From contig NMRA01000032.1 in assembly GCA_002633005.1 (NCBI GenBank), positions 352,911-416,910 on the forward strand: DNA of 64,000 bases, in the 5' to 3' direction. This document shows, piece after piece, positions 23,470 through 36,720 of the stretch (its first letter is position 1; each line of letters starts with the position of its first letter). The position numbers and the translations under genes are program-made. The DNA is from Phoronis australis (taxonomy: Eukaryota; Phoronida; Phoronidae). Below the pieces are notes generated by a model. The model did no database searches. It saw nothing but the letters and a program-made list of their open reading frames with translations, and was not told the origin of the DNA.

Positions 23470-26400
23470 AAAGAATGGTGAAAATTCTACTTGCAATCTG
23501 ATTTTGAATAATGAAATTCCGACGGCCAATACATTTTTCTTCCATGATTCAATTTCAGGATCATACTGATATTGTATCCAATCACAAAGTGCCATCTAAA
23601 CACTAATCTGCTAGGTTGAAAAGTTGTACATCATTCCCGTCCACGGCTACCAGAAATTTTATGGAGATATTGTCTTGTTGATTCGTTGTTCCTTGTGATT
23701 ACTTTTCACAGCAGCATCTATAGTTAGACACTTTTTGATTAGCTGTGTGGCAGCCAATAAGAACTGCGCTGAGATCTGAAACTCGCAAAAAGGAATATTG
23801 ACTGAGTGTTCATGATTCCTAGATCTGGTCTAGATTGAAAATATTGGAACAATTGTCATTTAACTTTTCATAGTTTAATTTTAATTGAATCTTGAAATGT
23901 TAGCCACAATTGAGTCCTAGTTTTAACATGTATTACAAAATTCTCCATGAAACACAATTGCCAAAATTGCTATTTTTCAAAGACCAGCTTCCTTGCTACA
24001 ACCATTAAAAAAATTTTTAAATCTTGTATTGTGACTGCAGTAAAACTGATTAAAAAGAATTTTCTTTGTAATTTTTTAAGAATCTGAACAAAATAAAATC
24101 AGCCACTTCCATCATAGCTGTGCTAAATACAGGAGAAATGACTGTAATTTAACCTGCATTAGTACAAGTGGTAGTGTGAATGCAAACCTGCCGACAACAC
24201 AGAAGTAATTACCAGCTGTGCACTTGAACATATGAGTGTCTAATCCTGTTTGCACCATATTTGTCCCACAGTGCTCAACTGAACAAGGGTAAGTTGCTCT
24301 ATAGCAAGTTGTTCTAGGGGAACCCATTGTGTGGACCCGTGGAAGACAGTCACTGCAATGAACTCACCAAAAGTCCAATTTCTTAAGAAGTGACTAATCT
24401 TGCAATATTTCAAACTCATTGCGTAGGTTTTCAAATTCGACGCTTCGAGGCCAAACTCGCCACGGCAAAATTCAAACTCGACGCAATGACGAGTCAAAAC
24501 AGGTTGTGGAGAACACTATAGTGGTCCACAAGTTGTATGCAATTTCTCCCAAGTCAGCCCCAGCGAAACCACACATGTTCTATTTCAATTGGCAAGTCCT
24601 ATTTCACTTTCTGGTCACTTTCCAACAAGTATTAGTGCCCACACATTTCGATCAGTCCAATATGAGTAGTAATGATCATATTCGACTTCTCCAGAGTCAA
24701 TCAAAAATCAGCCCCAGCATAAATGGACAAGTTATATATAAGACAACTTTTTAACTTGAAAAGTTGAGTCGGTACACCTGTCTACACACTCGGATTACCG
24801 GTAGTCGTATTCGATATTTGGATTAGTCATATAAAACTAATCAAAATGCGTAGACTGGGGTCAGTGAGGACATATTGGGACAAATAATGTCTAGTTGGAA
24901 TCATAGCTACATGCCGCTTTGTCTGTGTGTTTACCTGGAGTAAGTGTACATCTAGTTTAGAAACCATCTGTGATGAGTTTACCTTTTCGTTAGCAGATAA
25001 ACCAATATTGTAGGCAGGCTGCCCTTTTACTTCAGGGCATGCACAATGGCAGTCAGTCAAAACTCCTGCATGGCGTTCCAGTATGCTAAGAGCAGCCTCT
25101 AAACTCCAAAAATAGCGTGAGTTCTAAATAATATACCTTGGAACTGTAGAAAAAAACACCAAACAAATACCAGAATGCAGAAAAATGACCACATTTTTTC
25201 CCATTTTCAATGAAAAATAGCTCCTTGTCATAAAAATGGCTTAAATGTTCATAGTGCTGAAAACGCTCTAGGTGCTTGTACTCTGTAATCTCTCGTAATG
25301 CCAATGGAATGAGAATCCCAAGTCAGTCCACTATTTAGGACTCGGTGACAAAATCAATTTGTTTGCAGATTTAGTATGCAAACACTAGAATGAAAAGCTA
25401 GCTAATGTTTAACACCTTCCAAGTGAAGACAGACAAGGTGAGCCATGAGACCAGGTAGCACTAAGGAAGTATTTAGCAAGCTGGTCGCAATCTCATCTCA
25501 GTGATAAACTAAGATCTGAATACAGGAGTTAATAGAGCAAAGGAGCGGATTCTTGGTTGGAAATCTATGTGGGGTTGGCCACAATTAAAAAGCGTATCCT
25601 CATAATCCAGATAATTCACCTACAAAACTTTCTGGATGTTTGATCAGAATATGAATAACAATAAACATCAGATCAACATGAACTTTGTTACAAATTACAA
25701 CTGAGCCACAGAGAAATTGATTTTCCAAGCCCACTATTTACAGCCAAAACATCGCCCATGTTGCATTAACTCTGGGCGCATGTTTTGCTTGGTGCTCACA
25801 CAATAACTAATTAACCTGACTATCGTCAAAGCACGCCTAGCTATATCCTTCAGTATGCATTAGTCTTGTGACTGACATTTCACTCCAACTGTCATTTCAC
25901 ATACAGGACATTTGGCATGTAAAAATGCTACGCGTCTCACTCTCAACTCAATTCAACACAGACATTGATTTTCGCAAAAACGTCTGTCAGTTTTTTATAT
26001 TGATGTAATGAGAATGTCTACTGAATTATATAGACTCACCAAATACAATGCCTCATCCATGGCAGCTAGCTGCTTTATGTGTCAAGGAAAGGTACACAAG
26101 GGCAGGCGAGAACTTTATTGGCAAACGCCTGGTAAAAACAAACAGTATAATCCGTCCACCAACCACTCCACAGTTGGGGGTCAGCCACTTGAGGTCCGTA
26201 GAACTTGCTCTGCGCAAATAATTGGTCACACCGTTGTGACGTATGCTTCAAGCACACCTGTGTAATTGTTTCGTCTGATTATTATAACAGCGACAAATGA
26301 ATCCAATGCGTTGCCTGTGACTATAGCAACGCAATGTCAAAACAATGTAAAGTTCAGAGTTTGATACAAATCCAGCCAAAATCGTTTAATAGCTGCTTAA

Positions 26401-26556
26401 CTACCCAAGAATTATCTCAAGTGGTTACTGAAACAGCTACCAAATGGCCAGGATCTAGTCTCATCTGTAGATTGTCTGAGCAACATGTAAGGGTTACATG
26501 GCTACACTCTCATTTTCATCAGCCATACATTCACTACAAGAGTTATGTTCTTTATC
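23470..26556. other. Intronic stretch without genes
   Basis: No recognised exon. Near 24425-24495 is a patch of repeated 'aaattcgac'/'aaactcg' words. The 111-codon ORF at 24419-24754 has no known motif. Confidence 0.35.
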
Positions 26557-26558
26557 CT

Positions 26559-26859
26559 GGGGGTACTCCCAGAGAAGGTCATGTGGGACTTGCCATCCAG
26601 ATGGATGGATTTTTCATTGCCTGAGGGTGCCTTTTCTTATTAAATTTCCGATGGAAGGGTGCCTTTCTGAATTAAATCCCTACAAAAGGGGCCAATTTGC
26701 AAGTGAAAAAAAACAAAAGGGTTACGCGACAGGAACAAGACTCTGCAAAAGGTGGCTTCTTTCATGAAAGCTCCCAATGAACGGCCACTTCTTTTCAGGT
26801 GGGTAAAGTGTCCCATTTTCGCAGCTGCACACCTCATCAAAAGTAGTTGAATACCCCCC
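26559..26859. mobile_element. Possible MITE with GGGGGTACTC ends
   Basis: ggggtactcccagag at the left and gaatacccccc at the right form short inverted ends around about 300 bp that contain internal near-repeats (gagggtgcctttt / gaagggtgcctttc). No target-site duplication was identified. Confidence 0.4.
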
Positions 26860-28027
26860 TTCCTCCCCAGTGCTCCTGGTAGACTGCCTGGGTCTCATTA
26901 GGGGAAGTACACCTGACAGCAACTTCACAACCAAGCTGCTGAAATTCTCTTGGGATAACTATGCTAATTTTCCACACACACAAACTTCAGGAGCTGGTTA
27001 TAATAACTGATAATAACCTGTACCATGGGAGGCTCTATATGCATGCAATCAATAAACTGACATTTACGTCATAGTTATTCCACGGTGCCCAGGGTAAAAT
27101 GACCATTCCATTGTGCACATACTTGTAGAGATACTGTATGCCTCCAAAAGCCGTCTAGAACATGAATCATGCAAAAATGCATCTTTACACAAAAAGGCCA
27201 GTTCAGTAGTCATGGCTTTAGACACCTGCAGCAATTTTCAAAAGGTTGACCATATGTCGCCTCATCTCAAAATTTTGAAGCAAAATTTCCCGCCAATTTT
27301 CAAATGATTTAATGTTAGTTGTGACCTAGTTTCCTACTGAGTTTTAGCCAAACGTCTGAGTTATCGACAAATTTTCAACAAAACCAGACTTAAATTTTGA
27401 CAAAAGTCAAAAACTTTTTAACAACTACTGCATCACCATGGCAGATTTAAGATGTCACGAGGGAGGGTGCCAAAAAATGCTTACACCATCCCGAAAACGA
27501 ACTGGTGACATTTTTGTCATCCCTGGATTGGAGCACCGGGGTCCCATGACCCATCCCCCCCTTGAATCCACCTACATTTCCTGGTCACATAATGTCATCA
27601 ATCCACTATCAATTTATAGATTGGGGACATCCTCCAATACATTTTTGTACATTCTTTGCAGACGAATGTTAAAAACAATGAACCCGGTCAATTCTGATTA
27701 AATCAATATTTGTTTGCTGAAATAACCTAGACATATTGTATTTTTAATGTTTCCCACAAGATATATCATTGATGGAAAAAAATCGGAGATTAGAAATTAA
27801 AAGTGTAACAGGTATTGATGATTCAGTCCTGGATAAAACCAGTGTAAACTGTGGTGTCAAATACAACTGCATTAATGTGATAGTCATTATTGAGATGAAA
27901 ATGGTGACCAAGTTTAAAATCGTAAATTTCAAACTAGAATGAATTCAGTAAGCGGCTGATTTAGGAACAAGTTTCATGACACCAGTTTTATAGCATTGAT
28001 CGGTCTAAACCGAAAACAGGTTGCTTT

Positions 28028-28536
28028 AGGCCCATTCATACTATTGTTGAGGCGTCGATAATTTGGGGAGTTGAGGTCACTATGAACGGTTAGCTTCGGT
28101 CCTGGAACGAAGTTAACAGTGACAGTTACTTCGCAGTAAACAAGTGAATTTAGCAGCGGAGCGTCGAGGCTGCAGTGCAGTAAGAATGGCCAACTTTGGT
28201 CTCATGGAAGTTATTGCTAGGGGATATTGCTATCGTCAACAATTAAAGGGCAGTGTCGTCGCTAACAGTTGCTCATATTTTGCTTGAATAATCATCAATC
28301 GAATTAGAAATAAGTTTCATGTCAATTAGTACACGTAAATGTTCTCAAAATTTTAGCATGCACAGGATGCATCAGAGGTCAGCGCTACCTTGCGATTGGT
28401 TCGATGACAACAGCGTCGCCTATCGTTTACTTCGATGCTGTCAACTACCGAAACTGGTATGGAAGATTCGAACTTCGCAATTTACATTGACATTTCGCTC
28501 TGCTCATACCAGAGTTAATTTAGTATGAAAGGGCCT
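28028..28536 (-). mobile_element. MITE, 'AGGCCCTTTCATACT' family, copy 2 (inverted)
   Basis: Opposite-orientation copy of 22971-23469. The left end aggcccattcatact, the interior caacaattaaagggcagtg and ggatgcatcagaggtcagcgctacc, and the right end agtatgaaagggcctt all pair with the first copy. The two copies face each other across about 4.6 kb. Confidence 0.75.
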
Positions 28537-30949
28537 TTTGATGAACTCATGTATACAACATCTTTAAATATTGTATTCAATGCAGAATTTTTTATATATT
28601 GTGAAAGAAAAATTATACCTTGTGAATCATAATTGGCAAGTCCAATCAAGAGACAACCACTTTTGAGTGTTTGACATATGACTGACTTTAACAAAGATGT
28701 AGCAATCAATTAGTGAACTTGATATCAAGCCGTGCTGTGTTCTATCTGGAGTGCATGTCAAAGACCACGAATTACTCAAACTTCAATAGTCTCAAGAGCG
28801 TAAAAGCTTTCTAATTAGAACAGCACATCATGCAAGTTTTTAAACGAAGTGAAACCGAGTTTAAATGCCACGTACCCTGATGATGTCACAACCATTTCAC
28901 AAATTATGTGAAAACTGCTGGATTGTAATACAGGGCATTGACTTGAATATTCTTAACAAGAATAGCCTACACAGTACTAAGTAGTGCTATCCATGAAGGA
29001 CCTCCATATATTTATACAACATTTTCTGGCATTTACAAAGGGAGGCAAGTCAGTACAATGGTCATAGTTTGTCAGCACATCTTTTGATTTCTGAATCATA
29101 AGGTGAACTACAACTATCAATTTCAATTAGATATCATTTTAGAGATTAAAAAACGTTAAAATGATACCTTTACAAACAACTGAGTTCACCGTCCCTACAA
29201 GGACAGACCCACCCCACCCACTAGGGGCTTAAGTGGCTGGTTAGGGCCCCGAGAGGACCAGAACACTAATGATAAGAGATGAAGGCAGTCTAGAGTGACA
29301 AAGAGCCAAAGTCAAATCTACCTGAGGGGTGCCAGAATAGGTCTCCCACTTTGTTTCTACTACTGACTGAAGGTTTCCAAGAGACATATATCAAGTAACA
29401 AGTAGAACAGTCCATCAACAACAGAGAACTTAGATACTATATGACTACCAAACCTAGAGGCGGAAACTCAAAAGTGCTACCCTTTACAGAGAGAAGGGTC
29501 AAAATTCATCTACTAAAGCATATTTTGAGTTAGTGTATTCTTTTGACTGACTATGGTTATAAAATTGAAGCAAAAAGAAAATTATATTAATTTTGGCAAA
29601 AATAAATTACCCTGAGCAGAGGAGATGAGTCAAGAAGAAGTTAGTGGCCATCTGAGAAATTTCCTGGTTGCATTTGCAGCATGCGATCACTAAAGTACCA
29701 CTTTTTTTCTAATTAGGAGCATTGCACTCTGTAATTGGGCATTTCCTGCAGGAAAGTTTGGCAGGGCAGATGTTATGTCCGTTCAGCTATACCGTCAGAC
29801 CCAACAACGGAATTCCACCTTTTTGTCTCGTGTGGATAAGTACGTCTTTGTGATATTGGCAGCTTGGTCTGCACAAGGCAAATGAAAGAAGTGTTCCCTG
29901 CAAAAGGGGGTGACTGAAAATGGTATTGCCAAAGGCAGGAATTTTTTCACCATTTGTTACTCGATGACTCTAATCCTTTTTCCTTGTTGCCTTGGTCTAG
30001 AATTTGAATGCAGTAAAACAAGTTCCATTTTCATTAAAACATTTGGAGAGATTATCCTATTCATTCATTTCCTGATTTATTTGAATCTTAATAAGCATAC
30101 ATTAGGCAGACTGCAATATCTGCAGATTGCTATACTGCGTGACAATCTTGTACCGTACACTTGAGGTTCATACACAATCTTTGCATTTAACCCTACGTCA
30201 CTTTGTATTGATAATGAAAATGGTGGAAATTACCTACCAACTCAATGTGCAGCACGTCAACCTTTACAACCGTCTCGGCAACCATCTTTAGATCACCGCG
30301 GATGTGCTGTAAATGCTTTCCTACGAGTGTCCTTAACGGGAGACAATAATCACAGCGCGAAGTGAACCGATCTTAATGAAGAAGTACTTGATTACTAACC
30401 AACTGTCGTTTATACCGTAATCTCGAGCTACGGGCTTCTAAGTCTCTGTTACTGACTGCATAATGTTCTCGAGAATGAAAACCAGCACTCAATCTGGACT
30501 AATAATAATAACGAATAGCAAAAAGCTGGTGGCTACAAACATGGCCTGGAAAAGCCAATTCCTCTGACAGATAAATGACCAAGTGATAAAATTGGTTACA
30601 TCAATAATGGGCTTTGTTGGTATTACTTCCAATTCAATAAACCTCTACAGGGTATATCCCTAGTATAGCACATACAATGCCCAGAGTGTTATTGCAGTGC
30701 ACTAACCTAATTCATCCAACCATTTTGGAATGCACTTGGAAAAAGTCAAGGAAAGTTAGCCAGGTCTCAACAAAAGAAATGTGTTTACAACATAAACAAC
30801 TTAAACAGTAATGAAAACATGGGTCAGAACTAATGAAATCTAATGGTTATGATATTGGAAATTCAAGGCAAGACTAATTTACCATCTTTTCACTTTATTC
30901 AACAAGGACAGTTCTGTTCTGAATGCTTGCTGGAGAAATTTTTGGGTAA

Positions 30950-31170
30950 ACAAAATGAATTTCACCAATTTAGGACACAGTATGACCGACAAACAAAGTT
31001 TCATTTTCTCATTTTTTAAATGACAAATGAGTAGCACCAAAATAAATGGTTTTAAATGTCTTGCACCGTAGCTGCTATCTGACAAGGTTTTGAAAAATTG
31101 TGATCAACAAAAGCAATGTTAGAAGCCCTTGAAAAACAAAAAAGATGAATTTGGCAATTTCTTTTGTGGC
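30950..31170 (+). repeat. Dispersed 'aggacacagtatgg' repeat, copy 1
   Basis: Order: caatttaggacacagtatg, ccgacaaacaaag, tttcattttctcatttttt, agtagcaccaaaa, gttagaagcccttgaaaaac. Relatives with the same order are at 39445-39690 and 44180-44420; a shorter one is at 41085-41230. Probably an old transposon family; no ends recognised. Confidence 0.55.
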
Positions 31171-31782
31171 GCATTTTTACAATATCAAAGGATCCATGCA
31201 AGAAGGCCTGGGTGTAATTAATTTCTTCATTATTGATCGGGAAATTCATCTATTATTAACATTTTTCATATACCTTAGTTAATACACAAAATATGCACCT
31301 GCCTACATAAATATCATTTGATATTTTTGTTGCAAGAGGTAATTCAAATGAGAATAAAGAACATATATCAGTGCCTCATCAAACTATTAGCTCAGGTGAA
31401 AGGGTACACTTTAAGTATCTTTTTATTGGTAAATATGCTAAACAATACATCATTTAAGACATTTCAATTTGGTCATTGAAACTTGTTGAAGACACATGAA
31501 AATAATCGATAATCAACAGTGTTACTTCATACTTCACTGTGACCACATATATTCAAATTGTTTCAAAGTCACGGGCATGTCCATGTATTTTTAAAGAGTA
31601 CATAATTAATTCTGATCGTCAAAAATTACATATTTTTCTCATAACATAAACTGTATTCTTCATAAATAACGTAATGCGTAATGGTAACAATAACAATAAC
31701 AAAAACTTAAAACTCTGTTGGAGATAACAGATATTCTCATGAGCATGAGCTGTGATTACTTGCACGGATAGATGTTGTTTCC

Positions 31783-31798
31783 TAGCGCCACCTGGTGA
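31783..31798 (-). promoter_or_regulatory. CTCF-like motif, site 1
   Basis: The minus strand reads tcaccaggtggcgcta, matching the animal CTCF core (ccasyagrkggcrs) at nearly every position plus the flanking 'cta'. It lies in RyR intron 1 outside the monomer-array element. Sequence match only; binding is not shown. Confidence 0.5.
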
Positions 31799-32728
31799 AC
31801 TGTATGCTTGTCATCAAAATAGTCTGAAGTCAGACAAACAGGACATTTAAGCAACAACCATCACCCTTTAAACAAAGCAAGATTCTAGACAGTTCAAATG
31901 TGTGATAGATACCGAGACCTTTGTGACTGCAGTTCCTCATACAGGTGAGAATAGTATTCTCATAGCAGTTCATGTTTGCTTGAGAATGATTCAGCTAAAG
32001 CAAGAATGTTAGGATCAGTACATAGTGCCAGAGACACACTCAAAGCTCCCTTGAGTGCCAAAGGAGAGAGATAGCTGACACATCAAGTCAATACAAGGCA
32101 TGAAAATGGGACAACGACTGAACTAACGAGCTGCTAATTCCTTGTTCGTTCTATTGTTCACACCTTCAGCTCTGAACTCGGCTAATTTTCTGCAGCCAGC
32201 TGAACTCGTACTTATCCATGTAGGCGTGGCAGCATGGAAGCCAAAACTTCATCATATAGCACAGATTTCACAGCTTTCTACTCGATGGACACATAACTTG
32301 CCTGGAGGAAGTTGCCAGATCATACAGTCTTTCCAATTTCCTGAGAAAATAGACAGATTAGAAGGCTTCACCTAAGGGGAACCCTCTCTGAGGGGTCCAC
32401 ATGAGTCATAACCATGTGATCAGTACACTGGGCCCAACCGTGTGACCTAAGCACACCTGGTGCAAAAGGCATCAAGCTACCACCTGGCACTTTTTAGTGC
32501 CATGGCCTTAATATCATGTGACATTAGCCTTCCCACGGACAACTTGCACTTGTACAACGTACTTTTAAGAGAAGCGTCCTCACACACACACACATATCCA
32601 ATAACTAGGGTAACGCGGGATTTGTTGCTTTGTGCGTTAAATGAACACCTAATGTGAATATGGGAAGCAAAAGAAAACCACCATTTATGTAATCTCAGCT
32701 GATAATTACTTCAGTCTTGCCCCAGGTT

Positions 32729-32924
32729 TGTGGCCACACACGAATGACAAGTGGCACAAGTTATCCTAGAACAAGTTACCCCACCTCAATTAAGGTGGAG
32801 AAAGCTGTCACAAGTGGAGTAAGTTGCGCTAGTAGCGTCCACACAGCCTCCAAACTTAGCGACAACTCATTCCAAGAGTAACTTGTTCCAGAGCTACGGT
32901 AAGTCTGTGTGTAGACACCACTTA
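32729..32924. mobile_element. MITE, 'CCGTCCACACA' family, copy 2
   Basis: Left end near tggccacacacga and right end gtctgtgtgtagacaccactt are inverted relatives of the 4475 terminus. Inside are ttatcctagaacaagttac, gtccacacagcctccaaac and gcgacaactcattcc, blocks found in the other copies. No coding capacity. Confidence 0.6.
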
Positions 32925-33173
32925 AGATTTTTCAAATAAAAGCAATGGCGAAAATCAGTTTCCAAACATAACTATGACCTTAATAAACAACATCATTTCT
33001 AAGTCAAATATCGAAAAAACTATGCTTTGTCAACCATTAAAAGTACATATTTTCTGGAAGGAGAAAGATCGAGGATTCTGAAAATATGCTTTTTACTACT
33101 GTGTCTTTATTGGTGTCAGATGACCACGTTTTTAACTCAAATTTCATTTGCAAGAAAGCTACATAGATTGCAT

Positions 33174-33463
33174 AGCAAAATAACCCCCAGCCAACTTAAC
33201 TAAACTTTTCTTAAATGAAAACTTTACGTTATGTCTCAAAAACACTGTTAGGAATTTTTTATTATTCACTTACTTCGGATTTTGTGCCAGATTAATTCGC
33301 GACAGAAGGAATTTTTATAGAAAAACAGCAGCCTATTTACATATCACTCGGTACATGAAAACTAGGCATCCTTAAGAAACAGCATATTTTGAGACATAAC
33401 TAAAGTTTTCATTTGAAAAAGGTTTAGTAAAATTGGTTGGCTGGGGCTGGGGGTTACCTTGCT
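33174..33463. mobile_element. Fold-back MITE with long inverted arms
   Basis: The left arm (33174-33243: agcaaaataacccccagcc, ttaactaaac, aaatgaaaacttta, gttatgtctcaaaa) is the inverse of the right arm (33390-33463), with roughly 70-75 bp of mostly paired sequence around a ~145 bp centre. No ORF. The RNA of either strand would form a long hairpin. Confidence 0.7.
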
Positions 33464-36400
33464 GTGAATGAACCGTTAATGTATAAATGTGTCGTTTATT
33501 AAGGTTCTAGATAACCTTAAATTTACATCTAATCGTTTGTTACTGCTTAGACTGTGCAAGGGTACTTCGTAAAGTTACGACATCGCAAAAGTCCACTGCT
33601 ATTCTGAAAGCAACCTCATGGCTGACCTGTCCCTACCCATAATACCGGAGTGGTCTTCACTGAAAGGAACCAGTTGCTGGGTTTGGATTAGGGATTATAA
33701 CAACAGACATTATTTTCGTACTAGGATTCTTATTGATCAATAGAGCAAAGGATATTTAAATATTTAATAAGTCTCAAGTATCTTATTCACTGACTTTTGT
33801 TGACTTTTGCATTCAACAGAATGTTAGTAGAGTCTTATGATCATCTGTAAATAGTGAGTGACCAACAGATCAGGGTGCCCTGGTGTGTCCTGCAACTTTA
33901 CCAATACCCTATGGTATATTCTCACCAATTCCGGATCAAAAAATTGCTAAAATTAGACCTTTTCATATTTCAAAGACTCGTAATGTTATTGTAAATTCAC
34001 ACCATTTCTGTACTGTCCAGTGGTAGTTATGCCGGCATACAAGTTCAGATTGATAAAGCCTTTATTTTGTCTGTATTTATTACATAATTTATAAAAAAAA
34101 TGGAAACAAAAATTTCAGTTGTTCGTGAATATTATACTTAAATTGGTGATATTAAGCATAAAACTCTCTAGTTTGAGACTGTGACAATTCAATTATGATC
34201 AAGGTTGGGGTTTGAACCAAATTTTAGAAATAACTAGGCAAATTTGACCATCCCAAATTCACAAATTCGGATCAACAACAAACTATTTTCACCTCATTCT
34301 AACACACCATGGGAACGCATTGGCGGCTAGTTCCAACATTTTACGAACTGCCAAGTCTATTTTCAGACTTTGTTAATTAAAAATGAAGTTTGTGATATGT
34401 GAAAAATATGATGAGCACCAACATTCTCATGCCCCAGTCTTCAGAATCGAGAGAATTTCAATTTGAATTTCAACGTCCCAAATTTTAGAGGCGTAGTAGT
34501 AACATAACAGAGGTCGCCTCTCCCGTAGTTTTTTATCAAACTGTCAGACGTTTTATTTTTATGATGACAAATTCACGGTCATTCAATAACATTTACCCGA
34601 CAATTTTACTATTTTACCCACCAGACACAATACCTGAAAGTAACCCAGATGTTTACCTGAGACAATACGCGAGAGGGCCAAAACACCCACCCAAGTTAGT
34701 TAGTTACACTTCCCTACTCACCCCTTCTATGAGAAAACCCCCCACCCGGGTCATGTCTCAGATGGAGCTCACAGTCATGCTACAGTGACCAACTCAAACT
34801 GTCTTGTACAACCAATTTGAAGTTGGAGAGTTTGGGGTCAAAGAACTTTGTGCATACAGTCGTGAGAAACAAGTTATTTTTAAAGAAACGATATAGGGCC
34901 TAATCAGCTGTATGCAGTCATAATTGAAACTGAGCTAGTGATGAGACATGTGAACTCGGTTTCATATGGTGTCAGAACAATATGCTGTCCTGATCCCTTG
35001 TGACGAAGAGCAACACTATATCTCAAGGTACACCAAAAGCTATGGTAGCGTACCACATAGCAAAAACCAAAATTCAGAGAATGGGTGTTAAGCTGTTCAT
35101 GGGCGTCTAAAGACAAATTTTTTTAGAAGTCTGAGGCGGACATTTACCCACTCAATTCACCCACACCAATGCCTTCACCATAACTTACACATAGATTCAA
35201 TAATATCAGAATGACACTTCATCTTTCAGTCAATAAAGTGCGAGGGTTTTAAAGAGTAAGGTGTCATTAAAAATACCTATTACTCAAATGTAAGGTGTGT
35301 TGTATACCTTCTGAAAGTAATGTTCTAGGAATGCAGGTTTTCACATTGACACTGCCACTTTGAAAGCAACCTTTATTGTATAAATTGGGGGTGGGCGCTA
35401 AGCGAAAATTTGAAAATTTATGGAATGGATTATACACCAAACATGACATTAAGTCAGATGGTTATGATTGGATACCTGGGTATGCATCAAAACTGCATTA
35501 GATCATGGATGTCATCAACATGAAATATATTTTCACAGAAAATACGATATACAGCTGCAATTAAAACGATATGGTAGATCTGTAATTCATTGACTAGACA
35601 AGGTCAAAGAACACGTCACTGGTCAAAACGGTACTGCAGAAGTCGTAGAATATCAGCCAATCATAAACTGCCAAGTACTAAGGATTGCAACAGCTTAACC
35701 AATAGGAAATGACCACGTGAGATTTTGAGCAAGCTAACCAATAGCAAACAGCCACGAGATGCAAAAACTGCAGGAAATATTATGTCTTCCAAACTCTTTC
35801 TCTAATTGCCACTCTACAAGTTAGCCTAAGAATAGATTGCAGATGATTCGTCTATACATCCTCTCTGATAACTGCAATAGGTGTGTCTATATTTAACTAA
35901 GATGCGCACGAGATCGAGTTCGTGAAAGCTAACATCCGAAACAAAATTCTGACTCATGATCACCTACTGGCACACAACCTGCATAAGAGAGAAATCCTGT
36001 CTCAGGCTGTCTGTCAAAAACAAGAACATACCGCTTAGTTCTCCATCACGCATCTGTAAATTCAGAGCTGTTAAGCTCTGCTTTATAGTCATGAACTATT
36101 AGAATGTGTATCAGACAGTGTTCCTTTTAGAAAAAAATATTGCTACGTTTTTTAAATGGTGATAGCACCTGTAAGAATCAGTGGGGAGTTTATAGAGGAT
36201 TTTGAGGGGGCTTTCATTTATGTAATGCTTGGTCATAACAATGTACAACAGGAATATGAATTCCACGTATCCAAAAATGAATCATTACCAGGATTTTGTA
36301 TTTAGCGTGATGTTAGCACTTCCCAAACATGGGCAAACACTCACATGCTGGAACAGGGTAAATAACTTTCTAATTCAATGCGTACGTCCTCCGCGAACTT

Positions 36401-36530
36401 GAGGAACAGGTTATGCATAATTTCCGGGAAATGCAGCATGTTGGTGTAAAACACGAGATGTGTCTCAAAATGAACATTGTAATGAACGTGAAACAACATG
36501 ACATCTGCTTGGTTTACAAGCAAACGGTTC
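33464..36530. other. Intronic stretch without genes
   Basis: No exon, RNA gene or transposon end that I can support. The short ORF at 34561-34788 carries no recognisable family motif. Confidence 0.4.
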
Positions 36531-36537
36531 TCTAATG

Positions 36538-36720
36538 CAAGTTCACATGTTCATGTGTTCACTGATATACAATCAAGTGTTCATGGCTCATGTTCATATA
36601 GATTCATACGTTCAAGCCTGTTCACATGTTCAAGTGCGGTAATTCGTTCACTGACAATCACTGTTCATGTGTGTACAACAGTTCAAGCGTGATCATGTGT
36701 TCATGTATTTGTCATTCGTT
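36538..36720. repeat. Degenerate GTTCA-rich tract
   Basis: About a dozen 'gttca' words (agttcacatg, tgttcatgtg, tgttcactg, cgttcaagc, and so on) occur in about 180 bp, at irregular 8-25 bp spacing. It is probably a decayed simple repeat. The word is also the core of nuclear-receptor half-sites, so regulation cannot be excluded. Confidence 0.6.
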
